A stretch of 42,430 nt of DNA from Opitutaceae bacterium (GTDB lineage Bacteria > Verrucomicrobiota > Verrucomicrobiia > Opitutales > Opitutaceae). The DNA is taken from NCBI GenBank assembly GCA_005792355.1, contig SXSC01000016.1, positions 1 through 42,430 of the forward strand, given 5' to 3'. Below are positions 26,489 through 34,529 of the stretch, piece after piece. The notes beneath the pieces were generated by a model. That model was not told the DNA's origin. It did not search any database and saw nothing but the letters and a program-made list of their open reading frames with translations. Position 1 is the stretch's first letter, and each line of letters begins with the position of its first letter. The translations under genes were made by a program, and so were the position numbers.

Positions 26489-28012
26489 ATGAAAAAATAC
26501 TCCACCCTCATCGCATTCGGCTTGGCGCTGCTGCCGGCGCTTCGCGCCGAACTCAAACTACCCGCCGTCATCGGCGATCACATGGTCCTGCAGCAAAAGC
26601 AGGCCAATCCCATCTGGGGCTGGGACACACCCGGCACCAAGGTGACGGTGACCTTTGCGGGCCAGACGCACACGGCCACGGCCGGCGCCGACGGCAGGTG
26701 GACGGTGAAACTGGGCGCGGTCGGCGCCAACGCGACGCCGCAAAAACTCACCATCGCCGGCACCTCGAAACGGGAACTCGCGGACGTGCTCGTCGGTGAA
26801 GTGTGGATGTGCTCCGGGCAGTCGAACATGCAATGGTCGTTGTCGCAGTCGTACAACGGCGAGCTTGAGGCGCTGGCGTCGAAATTCCCCAACCTCAGGC
26901 TCATCTCGGTCCCGCAGGTCGGCACGCAGGAGTTGAAGACCGATTTCAAGGGCCAGTGGGAATCGGCCACGCCCGAGACGGTGAAGAGTTTCAGCGCGGT
27001 GGGGTTCCTGTATGGGCGGTACCTGCACGAAATTTTGAACGTGCCCGTTGGTTTGATCGACAACGCGTGGGGCGGCTCAGCCGCGGAGGCCTGGGTGCGC
27101 CGGACGACGATTGAGAACGAACCCCGTTTTGCCGCGCTGATGGCAGCGACGCGCAAGCGCGAGGCCGACCAGCAGTCGGCGAAGGGCAGGGCGGACTACG
27201 ACGCAGCCGTGGCGAAAGCGAAGGCCGAGAAGAAAAACGCCCCGCCGCAGTGGCTGACCGGCAATGCCCGCCCCGGCAACATTTTTGCCGGCGTGGTGCA
27301 TCCAACCCTTGGTTACGGCATGAAGGGGGTGATCTGGTACCAGGGCGAGTCCAATGCCAGCCGCGCGCATGAACACGCCGAGTTGTTTCCCTTCATGATT
27401 GAGCAATGGCGCCAGGAGTGGGGCCAGGGGAGTTTTCCCTTCTACTGGGTGCAACTAGCCGACTTCAAGGCCGAGAAATCCGAGCCGGGAGAGAGCGACT
27501 GGGCGGAGTTGCGTGAGACGCAGACCAAGACGCTCCGGCTGCCGAACACCGGCCAGGCGGTGATCATCGACATCGGCGAAGGCCGCGACATCCACCCGCG
27601 CAACAAGCAGGACGTGGCGACGCGCCTCGTGCGCTGGGCGCTGGCCAGGGACTACGGCTACAAGATTTCTTATCGCAGCCCGGAATTCCAAGGCGTGGAA
27701 ATCGCGGGCAACAAGGCGACGGTCACGATCGACTGTTTCGGCAGCACGCTGCGGGCGTTCGACGTGGCGGAAGCGAAGGGATTCGCCGTGTGTGGTGCCG
27801 ACGAGGTCTGGCACTGGGCCACCGGCAAGGTGATCGCGCCCAACCAGGTGGAAGTGTCGAGCGTCCAGGTCGCGGCGCCGATCGCCGTCCGTTACGCGTG
27901 GGCCGACAACCCGGTGTGCAATCTCTTCTCCGCCGACGGCCTGCCGGTGACGCCGTTCCGTTCGGACAATTTCGACATGATTACGAAGCCGAAGCCGGTG
28001 ACGGCGAGGTAG
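26489..28012 (+). CDS. Sialate O-acetylesterase (SGNH hydrolase)
   Basis: Predicted 507 residues from ATG at 26489, which opens a signal peptide (MKKYSTLIAFGLALLPALRA). Family features in order: LPAVIGDHMVLQQKQANPIW, then a beta domain with VTVTFAGQT, then the SGNH catalytic region: EVWMCSGQSNMQW with nucleophile Ser112, IDNAWGGSAAEAW, GVIWYQGESNA, and the D-x-x-H motif GRDIHPRNK. It would remove O-acetyl groups from sialic acid or other acetylated glycans; in such loci a role on plant or algal polysaccharide acetyl esters is also possible. It is divergent from the receptor relic (226-base gap without a gene). The preceding bases are pyrimidine-rich with no Shine-Dalgarno sequence. Confidence 0.93.
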   Translation: MKKYSTLIAFGLALLPALRAELKLPAVIGDHMVLQQKQANPIWGWDTPGTKVTVTFAGQTHTATAGADGRWTVKLGAVGANATPQKLTIAGTSKRELADVLVGEVWMCSGQSNMQWSLSQSYNGELEALASKFPNLRLISVPQVGTQELKTDFKGQWESATPETVKSFSAVGFLYGRYLHEILNVPVGLIDNAWGGSAAEAWVRRTTIENEPRFAALMAATRKREADQQSAKGRADYDAAVAKAKAEKKNAPPQWLTGNARPGNIFAGVVHPTLGYGMKGVIWYQGESNASRAHEHAELFPFMIEQWRQEWGQGSFPFYWVQLADFKAEKSEPGESDWAELRETQTKTLRLPNTGQAVIIDIGEGRDIHPRNKQDVATRLVRWALARDYGYKISYRSPEFQGVEIAGNKATVTIDCFGSTLRAFDVAEAKGFAVCGADEVWHWATGKVIAPNQVEVSSVQVAAPIAVRYAWADNPVCNLFSADGLPVTPFRSDNFDMITKPKPVTAR

Positions 28013-28139
28013 AGAGGGCGGGCGGACCGGGGTTGCGCCGGCCAGCCACGTTTTGAAAGTCTGGAATGGGCGTATCCTGCGGTTGACGGTGCTCTGGTCG
28101 ATGGAGCGCGCGTGCCCTCACCCGCCGTTCGGGATCTAC

Positions 28140-28171
28140 CGTACGGCGGAGCGCGATGACTCCGCCGTACG
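28140..28171. repeat. Perfect 12-base palindrome, 8-base loop
   Basis: CGTACGGCGGAG (28140-28151) and its exact complement CTCCGCCGTACG (28160-28171) flank the loop CGCGATGA. It lies in the 486-base gene-free stretch 28013-28498, with a second longer hairpin at 28263-28320 whose loop (GCGATGGA) is similar in size and sequence. There is no T-tract on either side, so an intrinsic terminator is unlikely. Confidence 0.7.
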
Positions 28172-28262
28172 CCGGGGCGCGCCCCGAATGGCGATTAAAT
28201 TTTCCTGGTGGCGAGAGCTGCTACCATGGCGGATTTCGCAGTCGTCGAGGACTTTTGGCAGA

Positions 28263-28320
28263 GGAATGGGTGGCAGGGGAATGAAATGCGATGGAATTTC
28301 ATTCCCCTGCCACCCATTCC
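28263..28320. repeat. Perfect 25-base inverted repeat, 8-base loop
   Basis: Left arm 28263-28287 (starting GGAATGGGTGGCAGGGG) and right arm 28296-28320 are exact reverse complements around GCGATGGA. The arms contain GGGGAATGAAAT, related to the GGAATGA core of the inverted repeat at 18185-18242. A stem this long and perfect, in an otherwise gene-free 486-base gap, points to a dispersed palindromic element rather than a gene-specific control site. No coding features are seen around it. Confidence 0.8.
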
Positions 28321-28498
28321 CTTGCCCTCCTGCCCAGCGCCCTCCGCCGAAGGTGGTCCCGCAAGGTCGTCGGCAAAAAGCTCTCGGTATTAATTAAGCG
28401 CCATTCGAGCGCCCCCCATCAATCCGTCGACAAAGTAGATATTCGTCCGGCTGGAACCGGGTCTTGTATTTCAAGTTGGCTTGCCTTGCCATGGACGC

Positions 28499-28747
28499 AT
28501 GCAGACCGAGACCCTTGCCATCCGGATTTCCAAGGCGGAGCGCGAGGCGTTAGGGCGCAGGGCCCGCCAGGAGAAACTCTCGCAGGGCGACCTCGTGCGG
28601 CGGGCGCTGCGGGCATATGGGATCACCCCTGAGCCGGCGCCGCAGCGCAGCGGCTGGGATGTGATCGAACATCTGGTCGGCAAAAATCGCGGCGGCCTGG
28701 CCGATCTTTCGAGCAATACGGCACATCTGGACGACTACGGACGTTGA
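28499..28747 (+). CDS. Ribbon-helix-helix antitoxin-like DNA-binding protein
   Basis: Predicted 82 residues from ATG at 28499 (alternative in-frame start at 28481). The N-terminal half, TETLAIRISKAEREALGRRA and then KLSQGDLVRRALRAYGI, fits a ribbon-helix-helix (CopG/Arc-like) fold: a short beta strand and two helices. The C-terminal tail (LADLSSNTAHLDDYGR) is the usual toxin-binding extension. Such proteins repress their own operon and neutralise a PIN ribonuclease. The stop codon overlaps the TTG start of the PIN remnant by TTGA (28744-28747), the typical antitoxin-toxin arrangement. The antitoxin looks intact although the toxin is not. Confidence 0.75.
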   Translation: MQTETLAIRISKAEREALGRRARQEKLSQGDLVRRALRAYGITPEPAPQRSGWDVIEHLVGKNRGGLADLSSNTAHLDDYGR

Positions 28748-28905
28748 GCCCCGCGTGGTTTGTCGATGCCGGACTTCTGGTCGCCTTGCTGGTGGGCGCC
28801 GATGCACATCATCGCTGGGCGGTGGGGTGGAACTTGGATCGCGACTTTCGCGTCTACCGGCAGCACGGGAGCCAAACGATTCCCCTCGTGACACCTTTCC
28901 ACTGA
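28744..28905 (+). pseudogene. PIN-domain toxin with its middle deleted
   Basis: The 53-codon frame starts with TTG overlapping the antitoxin stop. It begins like a PIN domain, AWFVDAGLLVALLVGADAHH followed by RWA, carrying the first catalytic Asp. It then runs without a frame change directly into a C-terminal PIN segment, NLDRDFRVYRQHGSQTIPLV. PIN toxins are normally about 130-140 residues, so about 80 residues are missing, including the central acidic residues. It should be inactive. It is too short to have been listed as a gene by length filters. An alternative, a naturally minimal protein, is unlikely given the match to both ends of one family. Confidence 0.75.
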
Positions 28906-28924
28906 TCGGGCATCCCTGACTCCC

Positions 28925-30145
28925 ATGGCCCAGATGAAACCCGGCATCGACGTCCTGTTTGAGTCGCACCTCGCTTTGCTGCGCGGGCGGCGTGTCGGGT
29001 TGATCACGAATCCGACGGGCGTGGATCGCGCGCTGCGCAGCGGCATCGAGCGGTTTCGCGCGCACCCGGAGGTGAAGCTCGTCGCGCTCTACGGCCCCGA
29101 GCACGGGGTGCGCGGCAACGCGCAGGCCGGGGAGTACGTGCCGTTCTACCTCGACGAGCAGTTTGGCCTGCCGGTGTTCAGTCTCTACGGCCAGTCGCAG
29201 CAGCCACCAGCCGACATGCTGACGAACATCGATGCCTACATGCGATCTTTCGATACGCAGCACACTGGCAAGACGGTCGAGCGCGGGATGATCGACGCGA
29301 TTGACGTGATGGTGTTCGACCTGCAGGACGTCGGCACCCGGGTGTACACGTATGTCGCGACGATGGCCTATGCGATGCAGGCGGCGGCGGAGAGTGGCAT
29401 CCCCTTCGTGGTGCTCGACCGGCCGAATCCGATTAACGGCGTCGTGATGGAGGGGCCCATCCTCGAATACCCGCAGCACAGCTCGTTCATCGGGCTCTAT
29501 CCGGTGCCGTTGCGGCATGGCATGACGGCCGGCGAACTCGCGCGTCTGTTCAACGCGAAATTTCTCCCGCGTCCGGCCGATCTCACCGTGGTGCCGATGG
29601 CGGGCTGGCGGCGCAGCGATTGGTTCGACGCGACCGGCCTGCCGTGGGTGCCGCCGTCACCCAACATGCCAACGCCCGACACCGCGACGGTCTATCCGGG
29701 GCAGGTGATGCTCGAAGGCACGAACCTTTCCGAGGGGCGCGGCACGACCCGGCCCTTCGAGTTTTTCGGCGCTCCGTGGATCGACGGTTTTGTGCTCACG
29801 CGGGAGCTCAACGCCCTTGGACTGGCCGGCGTGGCGTTTCGCGAGGCCTGGTTCGCGCCGACGTTTTCGAAATTCGCCGGCGAGCGTTGCGGCGGCTGCC
29901 AGCTGCACGTGACCGATCGCGAGGCCTACCGCTCCGTCGCCACGACGCTCGGCATCCTCCAAACCGTGCGACGGCTCCAGGGCACGAAGTTTGAGCTTCA
30001 CGCCGATTACTTCGACAAGGTCATGGGCAGCTCCAGCGTGCGCGAAGCGATGGAGCGCGGTGAGTCGTGCGAGAAAATCGTCGGTGGTTTCGCGGCCGGG
30101 CTCGCGGAATTTGCGAAGCAGCGCGAGCCGTTTTTGCTGTATTGA
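28925..30145 (+). CDS. namZ: DUF1343 / NamZ-like exo-beta-N-acetylmuramidase (GH171)
   Basis: Encodes 406 residues with the DUF1343 hallmarks: GRRVGLITNPTGVDR, VALYGPEHGVRGNAQAGEYV, DVMVFDLQDVGTRVYTYVAT, VVLDRPNPING, PVPLRHGMTAGELARLFN, PSPNMPTPDTATVYPG and EGTNLSEGRGTTRPFE. The characterised member NamZ of Bacillus subtilis (GH171) releases N-acetylmuramic acid from non-reducing ends of peptidoglycan fragments. No signal peptide is seen from the ATG at 28925 (a second Met follows at codon 4), so the protein may act in the cytoplasm, unlike many relatives. The 19-base gap after the PIN relic has no Shine-Dalgarno sequence. Confidence 0.9.
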   Translation: MAQMKPGIDVLFESHLALLRGRRVGLITNPTGVDRALRSGIERFRAHPEVKLVALYGPEHGVRGNAQAGEYVPFYLDEQFGLPVFSLYGQSQQPPADMLTNIDAYMRSFDTQHTGKTVERGMIDAIDVMVFDLQDVGTRVYTYVATMAYAMQAAAESGIPFVVLDRPNPINGVVMEGPILEYPQHSSFIGLYPVPLRHGMTAGELARLFNAKFLPRPADLTVVPMAGWRRSDWFDATGLPWVPPSPNMPTPDTATVYPGQVMLEGTNLSEGRGTTRPFEFFGAPWIDGFVLTRELNALGLAGVAFREAWFAPTFSKFAGERCGGCQLHVTDREAYRSVATTLGILQTVRRLQGTKFELHADYFDKVMGSSSVREAMERGESCEKIVGGFAAGLAEFAKQREPFLLY

Positions 30146-30249
30146 CGCAAGTGTGGGCGAGAATCGGATGGAAGATGGCGGTGGCCGATCACACGGACCG
30201 CGGCGAAGAACAAGTGGCTTTCCGGCCACGAACTAATCCCGAACACCGT

Positions 30250-30318
30250 AAAACGCGGAGTGCGCGGAGAACGCGGAGGCTAATTCACTCTTCGCGATTT
30301 TCGCGTCCTCCGCGTTTT
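30250..30318. repeat. Tandem CGCGGAG units with inverted copy
   Basis: The 236-base gap 30146-30381 between convergent genes holds three CGCGGAG units (starting at 30254, 30263 and 30272) followed by inverted CTCCGCG. AAAACGCGGAG (30250-30260) and CTCCGCGTTTT (30308-30318) are exact inverted copies, so a long hairpin can form. The T-run at the end of the right arm could make it a transcription end signal for the upstream gene. Confidence 0.5.
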
Positions 30319-30381
30319 AGATCTGTCCGAAGCAGGGATGAAATGGACCGGGTATGCCGCTAATCATTACTTACCCTCCGC

Positions 30382-31824
30382 TCATGGCACCGGCCCGCGC
30401 ACCGGTTTGCCGGGCCACACGCCTTCCTGAAATTTTCCGTCCCGCACGACGGCGACACCGCCCACCAGCACGTGCGCGATGCCGGTGGAGGGCAGCGCAG
30501 CCTGCTCGAAGGTAGCCTGATCGGCGACGCGTTCCGGGTCGAACACCACGAGATCCGCGTCCGCCCCCGGTCGCAGGCGGCCCTTGGATTTCAGCATCGG
30601 CGTGAATTTTTCCAACCGCTGCGCGGGCAGCAGCGTGCATTTGCGCAGGGCCTCCATCAAGGTGATGGCCTTAGCTTCGCGCACGTAGCGGCCGAGGATG
30701 CGGGCGTAGGTGCCGGCATTGCGCGGGTGGCCCGTGAGGCCGTCGCTGGCGATCATCGCCAGCGGATGCGCCACGGCGGCGCGCACGATTTCCTCGGTGT
30801 TGCTATGGATGATGACCAGTCCGCCCTGTTGGCGATATTTTGCGAAGGTCTCCGCCGTCAGCCGCTCGCCGGTGGCGCCCCACTGGAGGTCGGCAAACGC
30901 GATCCCCCGCCGGGCCAGCGCCTCCGGTTCGAACGTGGCGGCCCGGATTTCGCTCATGCCCGCCGTGTAGGGATAGCACTCCGTCGTGATATCCAACCCG
31001 CGACTGCGGGCGGCGACGATCATTTCGAGCAACTGGGGTGTGCTCCGCGCGCCGGAGCTTTGGATGTGCAGCACGTGCAGGGGCGCGCCCGACACCAGTG
31101 CCAGCGCGACCACCTCGGTGAGCCCTTGCAAAGCGCTGCCGGGCTCCGCGGTGCCACTGTAACGCAGGTGCACGAAACAAGGCGCCCCGGACTGCGCGGC
31201 GACGCGGAACATGTCCAGGATCTCCGCGCTGCCTGCCACCGGGGTGTACGCCACACCAAAACCCACGCCCAAGGCACCGCGTTGCAACCCGCGTTCGAGC
31301 CCGCGCCTGATTTCCGCGATTTGGTCCGGCGCCGCCGCGCGCACCGCCGCGCCGGATTTTGCGCCGGGCAGAAAGGCCGGCGCATCGCCCATCACCGCCA
31401 TGCGCACCTGGATGTGCCCGACGCTCACGCCCACATGGATCGGCGTGCGCCCCTCGCGCGCGGCATACCAGCGATCGACGTCGGCCGCGCCAACTTCGAG
31501 TTCCAACGCACTGGTGACGCCATCCAGCGCCTTCAACCGCAGGCTGGCCGCGTCCAGCGAGTGTTGGTGCAGATCGATAAAGCCGGGCGCCACGACCAGC
31601 CCGCGGGCGTCGATGTTCTCGCGGCCGACGAGCGGTGCGGTGGATAATTCGACGATGCGACCACCGCTGACCCCCACGTGGCGCACGGCATCCAAGCCCG
31701 ACTCGGGATCCATCACGCGACCGTTGGCGAGGACCAAATCGAACGGTTGCGCGATCGCGCCGGCGGCTGCGGCGAATGCGATGACACTCGAAAGCAGGAG
31801 AATGCGGAGCGGGGGACGGCGCAT
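30382..31824 (-). CDS. Amidohydrolase, N-acyl-D-amino-acid deacylase (D-aminoacylase) type
   Basis: Predicted 480 residues from ATG at 31822-31824, which opens a signal peptide (LLLSSVIAFAAAAGAIAQ); the in-frame extension to 32079 has no coding character. Family features: DLVLANGRVMDPESGLD, VVAPGFIDLHQHSLD (H-x-H metal site), GVTSALELEVGAADVDRWY (where classical D-aminoacylases have a Cys metal ligand, this branch has an Asp/Glu-rich segment), CFVHLRYSG, LHVLHIQSSG, ITTECYPYTAGMSEIRAA, MIASDGLTGH and GRLRPGADADLVVFDP. It would hydrolyse N-acylated amino acids, perhaps D-glutamate-type, in the periplasm. It is convergent with the NamZ-like gene and divergent from the large esterase. Confidence 0.88.
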   Translation of the reverse strand: MRRPPLRILLLSSVIAFAAAAGAIAQPFDLVLANGRVMDPESGLDAVRHVGVSGGRIVELSTAPLVGRENIDARGLVVAPGFIDLHQHSLDAASLRLKALDGVTSALELEVGAADVDRWYAAREGRTPIHVGVSVGHIQVRMAVMGDAPAFLPGAKSGAAVRAAAPDQIAEIRRGLERGLQRGALGVGFGVAYTPVAGSAEILDMFRVAAQSGAPCFVHLRYSGTAEPGSALQGLTEVVALALVSGAPLHVLHIQSSGARSTPQLLEMIVAARSRGLDITTECYPYTAGMSEIRAATFEPEALARRGIAFADLQWGATGERLTAETFAKYRQQGGLVIIHSNTEEIVRAAVAHPLAMIASDGLTGHPRNAGTYARILGRYVREAKAITLMEALRKCTLLPAQRLEKFTPMLKSKGRLRPGADADLVVFDPERVADQATFEQAALPSTGIAHVLVGGVAVVRDGKFQEGVWPGKPVRGPVP

Positions 31825-31890
31825 GGCAGAACGGTTCCGAATGTCGCCGACGGAGGCAAGACGCGACGCGGGAGACGAGGTTGGCGCCCC

Positions 31891-32023
31891 CGCGGGTTGA
31901 CGATGCGATTCGACGTTCGGATCGAAGGAGGGGCGCTGGCCCAAGCGCCCGTGGCAAACGGTCGTCGGTCGGCGGTTCGGCAACCGCCGTTCCTCCGGGT
32001 ACGCGACGCCCCCGTCAACCGCG
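31891..32023. repeat. 133-base element with short terminal inverted repeats and two hairpins
   Basis: CGCGGGTTGACG (31891-31902) recurs inverted, minus one base, as CGTCAACCGCG (32013-32023). Between them are two hairpins: GGGCGCT/AGCGCCC (31931-31937, 31944-31950) and CGGCGGTT/AACCGCCG (31970-31977, 31982-31989, 4-base loop). The element fills most of the 272-base divergent gap. It may be a non-autonomous palindromic element or structured leader. The TTGACG in the left arm is also -35-like. Confidence 0.45.
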
Positions 32024-32096
32024 TGCTCCGCCGGGCGTGGCTCTTCCACCGAATCTTGGCTTGCTGCCGTCACCCGCAACGAGTGCGAATATCGCC

Positions 32097-34289
32097 ATGC
32101 ACCTTCGATCCTCCGTTGGCTCCCTCGTTGCTCTGTTGTTCGCCTCGCTCCCTCCGGTCGCGGCCAGCGGACCGCGGGTCCTGGAGACCGGCACGCTGCC
32201 CGGCGACCTGCGGCTCCAGGCGCCCAAGGACCTCAACGGATACTTTCCCTTCGCACCACCGACCTCAAAGGTGATATGGGACGAACGCTCGTCCTACGTG
32301 CGCCGCCAGATTCTCGTCGCGCAGGGTCTCTGGCCGATGCCCGCGAAGACGCCGCTGAACGTGGTCATTCACGGCAAGATCGAGCGCCCCGACTACACGG
32401 TGGAAAAAGTCTATTTTGAGAGCGCGCCCGGTTTCTTTGTCACGGGGAATCTCTACCGTCCGAAGAACCCGAAGGGCAGGGTTCCGGGCGTGCTTTTCGC
32501 CCACGGGCACTGGACGGATGCGCGGTTTTTTGAGGAGACCGACGCAAAATTTCAGGTGGAACTCGCCACCGGTCAGGAACGCTTCGAGCAGGGCGGGCGC
32601 AGTCGCTTCCAGTCGATGTGCGTGCAACTCGCCCGCATGGGCTGCGTCGTCTGGCAATGGGACATGCTCGGCAATGCCGACGCGCTCCAACTTTCGTTTG
32701 AGCTCGTGCACCGGTTCGCCAAGCAGCGGCCGGAGATGAACACGGTCGAGGGCTGGGGACTCTACAGCCCGCAGGCGGAAGCGCGGTTGCAAAGCATCAT
32801 GGGCCTCCAGACTTGGAATGCGATCCGGTCGCTTGATTTTCTGCTGAGTCTGCCCGACGTGGATCCGGAGCGCACGGTCATGACCGGCGCCAGCGGCGGC
32901 GGCACGCAGACCATGTTGCTCGCGGCCGTCGACCCCCGCCTGAAACTCTCGTTTCCGGCTGTGATGGTCAGCACCGCGATGCAGGGTGGCTGCACGTGCG
33001 AGAACTCATCGCTGCTCCGCGTCAACACGGGCAACGTCGAGTTTGCCGGCCTGTTTGCGCCGAAGCCGCAGGGCATGACGACCGCCAACGACTGGACGAA
33101 GGAAATGGCGACAAAGGGATTTCCCGATTTGAAGAAGCTCTATGCGCTGCTGGGGGTGCCGAACGATGTCATGCTCCATCGCGGCGAGCATTTTCCGCAC
33201 AACTACAACGCCGTGTCGCGCTCGGCGTTCTACACCTGGCTGAATCAGCACTGCAAACTTGGCTCCAAGGAACCGGTGATCGAGCGTGATTACGAACGAC
33301 TCACGCGAAAGGAACTCACCGTCTGGGACGCGCAGCATCCGGCGCCCACCGCGAATGATCCCGCCTTCGAGCGCAAGCTGTTAAAGTGGTTTGCCGATGA
33401 CGCCGGGAAACAGCTGCACGCCAGCGCGGTCTCACCCGACCGGCTACGAACGGAGATGGGCGGCGCCGTGGATGTGCTCATCGGTCGAACCTATGCGAAC
33501 GCGGGGGAGGTTGGGTGGCAGTCTAAGGGGAAGCGGGACCGCGGAAATTACCTGGAGCTGACCGGTCTGGTGCGCAACACGACGCACGGTGAGGAATTGC
33601 CCGTGGTGTGGCTCGCCCCCAAGCAGGGCAACGGCCGCACCGTCGTGTGGCTCGACGATGCCGGGAAATCCGCACTGTTCGAGGCGGACGGCGCGGTGAA
33701 GCCCGCCGTGCTGCGGCTGGTGCAAAGTGGCGTGGCGGTGCTCGGCGCCGATCTGTTATTTCAAGGGGAGTTTCTCAAGGACGGTCAGCCCGTGAAACAA
33801 ACTCGCGTCGTGAAAGAGCCGCGCGAGTTTGCCGGCTACACCTTCGGCTACAACCACGCGCTCTTCGCGCAGCGCGCTCACGACATCCTCACGCTGGTAA
33901 AATTTCTCCGTGGGGCGGGCGCGGCGGCGGCGGCGACCTCGTCGGTGGCAGTCGCCGGTTTCGGTGGCACCGGTCCGATTGTCGCGGCGGCGCGCGCCGT
34001 GGCCGGGGCCGCGATTGACCGTGCCGCGGTGGACACGGGCGGTTTCCGTTTTGGCCGGTTGCTGGATTATCGCGATCCGCAGTTTCTGCCAGGCGGCGCG
34101 AAGTACTTGGATGTGCCCGGCCTGCTGGCCCTCGGCGCGCCACAGGCGCTCTGGCTGGCGGGCGAAGGGACCGAACCCGCGCTGGTCACCGGGCTGTATC
34201 GGGCCGCAGGGAAAACGAAACAGCTCGCGGTTTTCACGGGAGCGACGGCGCAGCGGGAAACCGCCGCGGTCGCGTGGCTGCTGGAGTAG
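32097..34289 (+). CDS. Large secreted alpha/beta-hydrolase esterase
   Basis: Predicted 730 residues from ATG at 32097, giving a signal peptide ([20 protein letters not shown]). The N-terminal two thirds is an alpha/beta hydrolase of the acetyl-xylan-esterase/dienelactone-hydrolase type: [51 protein letters not shown], the nucleophile elbow [11 protein letters not shown] (Ser266), and [10 protein letters not shown] with His365. The C-terminal part (about 430-730) is a second, degenerate hydrolase-like region without an obvious nucleophile ([18 protein letters not shown]). Such two-domain secreted esterases are frequent in PVC genomes and are usually assumed to deacylate polysaccharides; no substrate is proven. 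Confidence 0.83.
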   Translation: MHLRSSVGSLVALLFASLPPVAASGPRVLETGTLPGDLRLQAPKDLNGYFPFAPPTSKVIWDERSSYVRRQILVAQGLWPMPAKTPLNVVIHGKIERPDYTVEKVYFESAPGFFVTGNLYRPKNPKGRVPGVLFAHGHWTDARFFEETDAKFQVELATGQERFEQGGRSRFQSMCVQLARMGCVVWQWDMLGNADALQLSFELVHRFAKQRPEMNTVEGWGLYSPQAEARLQSIMGLQTWNAIRSLDFLLSLPDVDPERTVMTGASGGGTQTMLLAAVDPRLKLSFPAVMVSTAMQGGCTCENSSLLRVNTGNVEFAGLFAPKPQGMTTANDWTKEMATKGFPDLKKLYALLGVPNDVMLHRGEHFPHNYNAVSRSAFYTWLNQHCKLGSKEPVIERDYERLTRKELTVWDAQHPAPTANDPAFERKLLKWFADDAGKQLHASAVSPDRLRTEMGGAVDVLIGRTYANAGEVGWQSKGKRDRGNYLELTGLVRNTTHGEELPVVWLAPKQGNGRTVVWLDDAGKSALFEADGAVKPAVLRLVQSGVAVLGADLLFQGEFLKDGQPVKQTRVVKEPREFAGYTFGYNHALFAQRAHDILTLVKFLRGAGAAAAATSSVAVAGFGGTGPIVAAARAVAGAAIDRAAVDTGGFRFGRLLDYRDPQFLPGGAKYLDVPGLLALGAPQALWLAGEGTEPALVTGLYRAAGKTKQLAVFTGATAQRETAAVAWLLE

Positions 34290-34317
34290 CAGGCCTTCGG
34301 TGCAGGCGCCGGTGCGG

Positions 34318-34527
34318 TCCGCCAAACTTGACGGCATGGTCGCATTGCTGCGCGAGTGCGTCGGCGAAAAGAAATTCCAGCTTGCGGGCCTTTTTGCCGC
34401 CGGTGGCGAGCCCCGACCGGTCGTCGCGTTTCACCCAGATTTCCGGCCCGCCGAGGTGCCGGCTCAGCCGCGCGAGCTTTTCGATCGACGTGAGAAAGTG
34501 TCCGAGCCTGACGCGGGCCGGGGAGAT
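34318..34527 (-). pseudogene. N-terminal relic of D-cysteine desulfhydrase / ACC deaminase
   Basis: Reading the minus strand from 34527, an open stretch of 70 codons translates to [20 protein letters not shown] and [20 protein letters not shown], then [20 protein letters not shown] and HAVKFGG. This matches the first about 75 residues of the PLP-dependent D-cysteine desulfhydrase/1-aminocyclopropane-1-carboxylate deaminase family, including the lysine-bearing G-G-(N)K-x-R-K-L segment, with N changed to K. The start codon is absent, and the remaining about 250 residues are missing; the similarity ends just before the esterase stop. It lies 2 bases after the symporter stop on the same strand, so it was probably once its operon partner. 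Confidence 0.75.
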
Positions 34528-34529
34528 TA

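Noticed and set aside
30250..30318. CRISPR-like array
   Set aside because: The 9-base CGCGGAG units are too short and lack spacers; it is a small tandem and inverted repeat.
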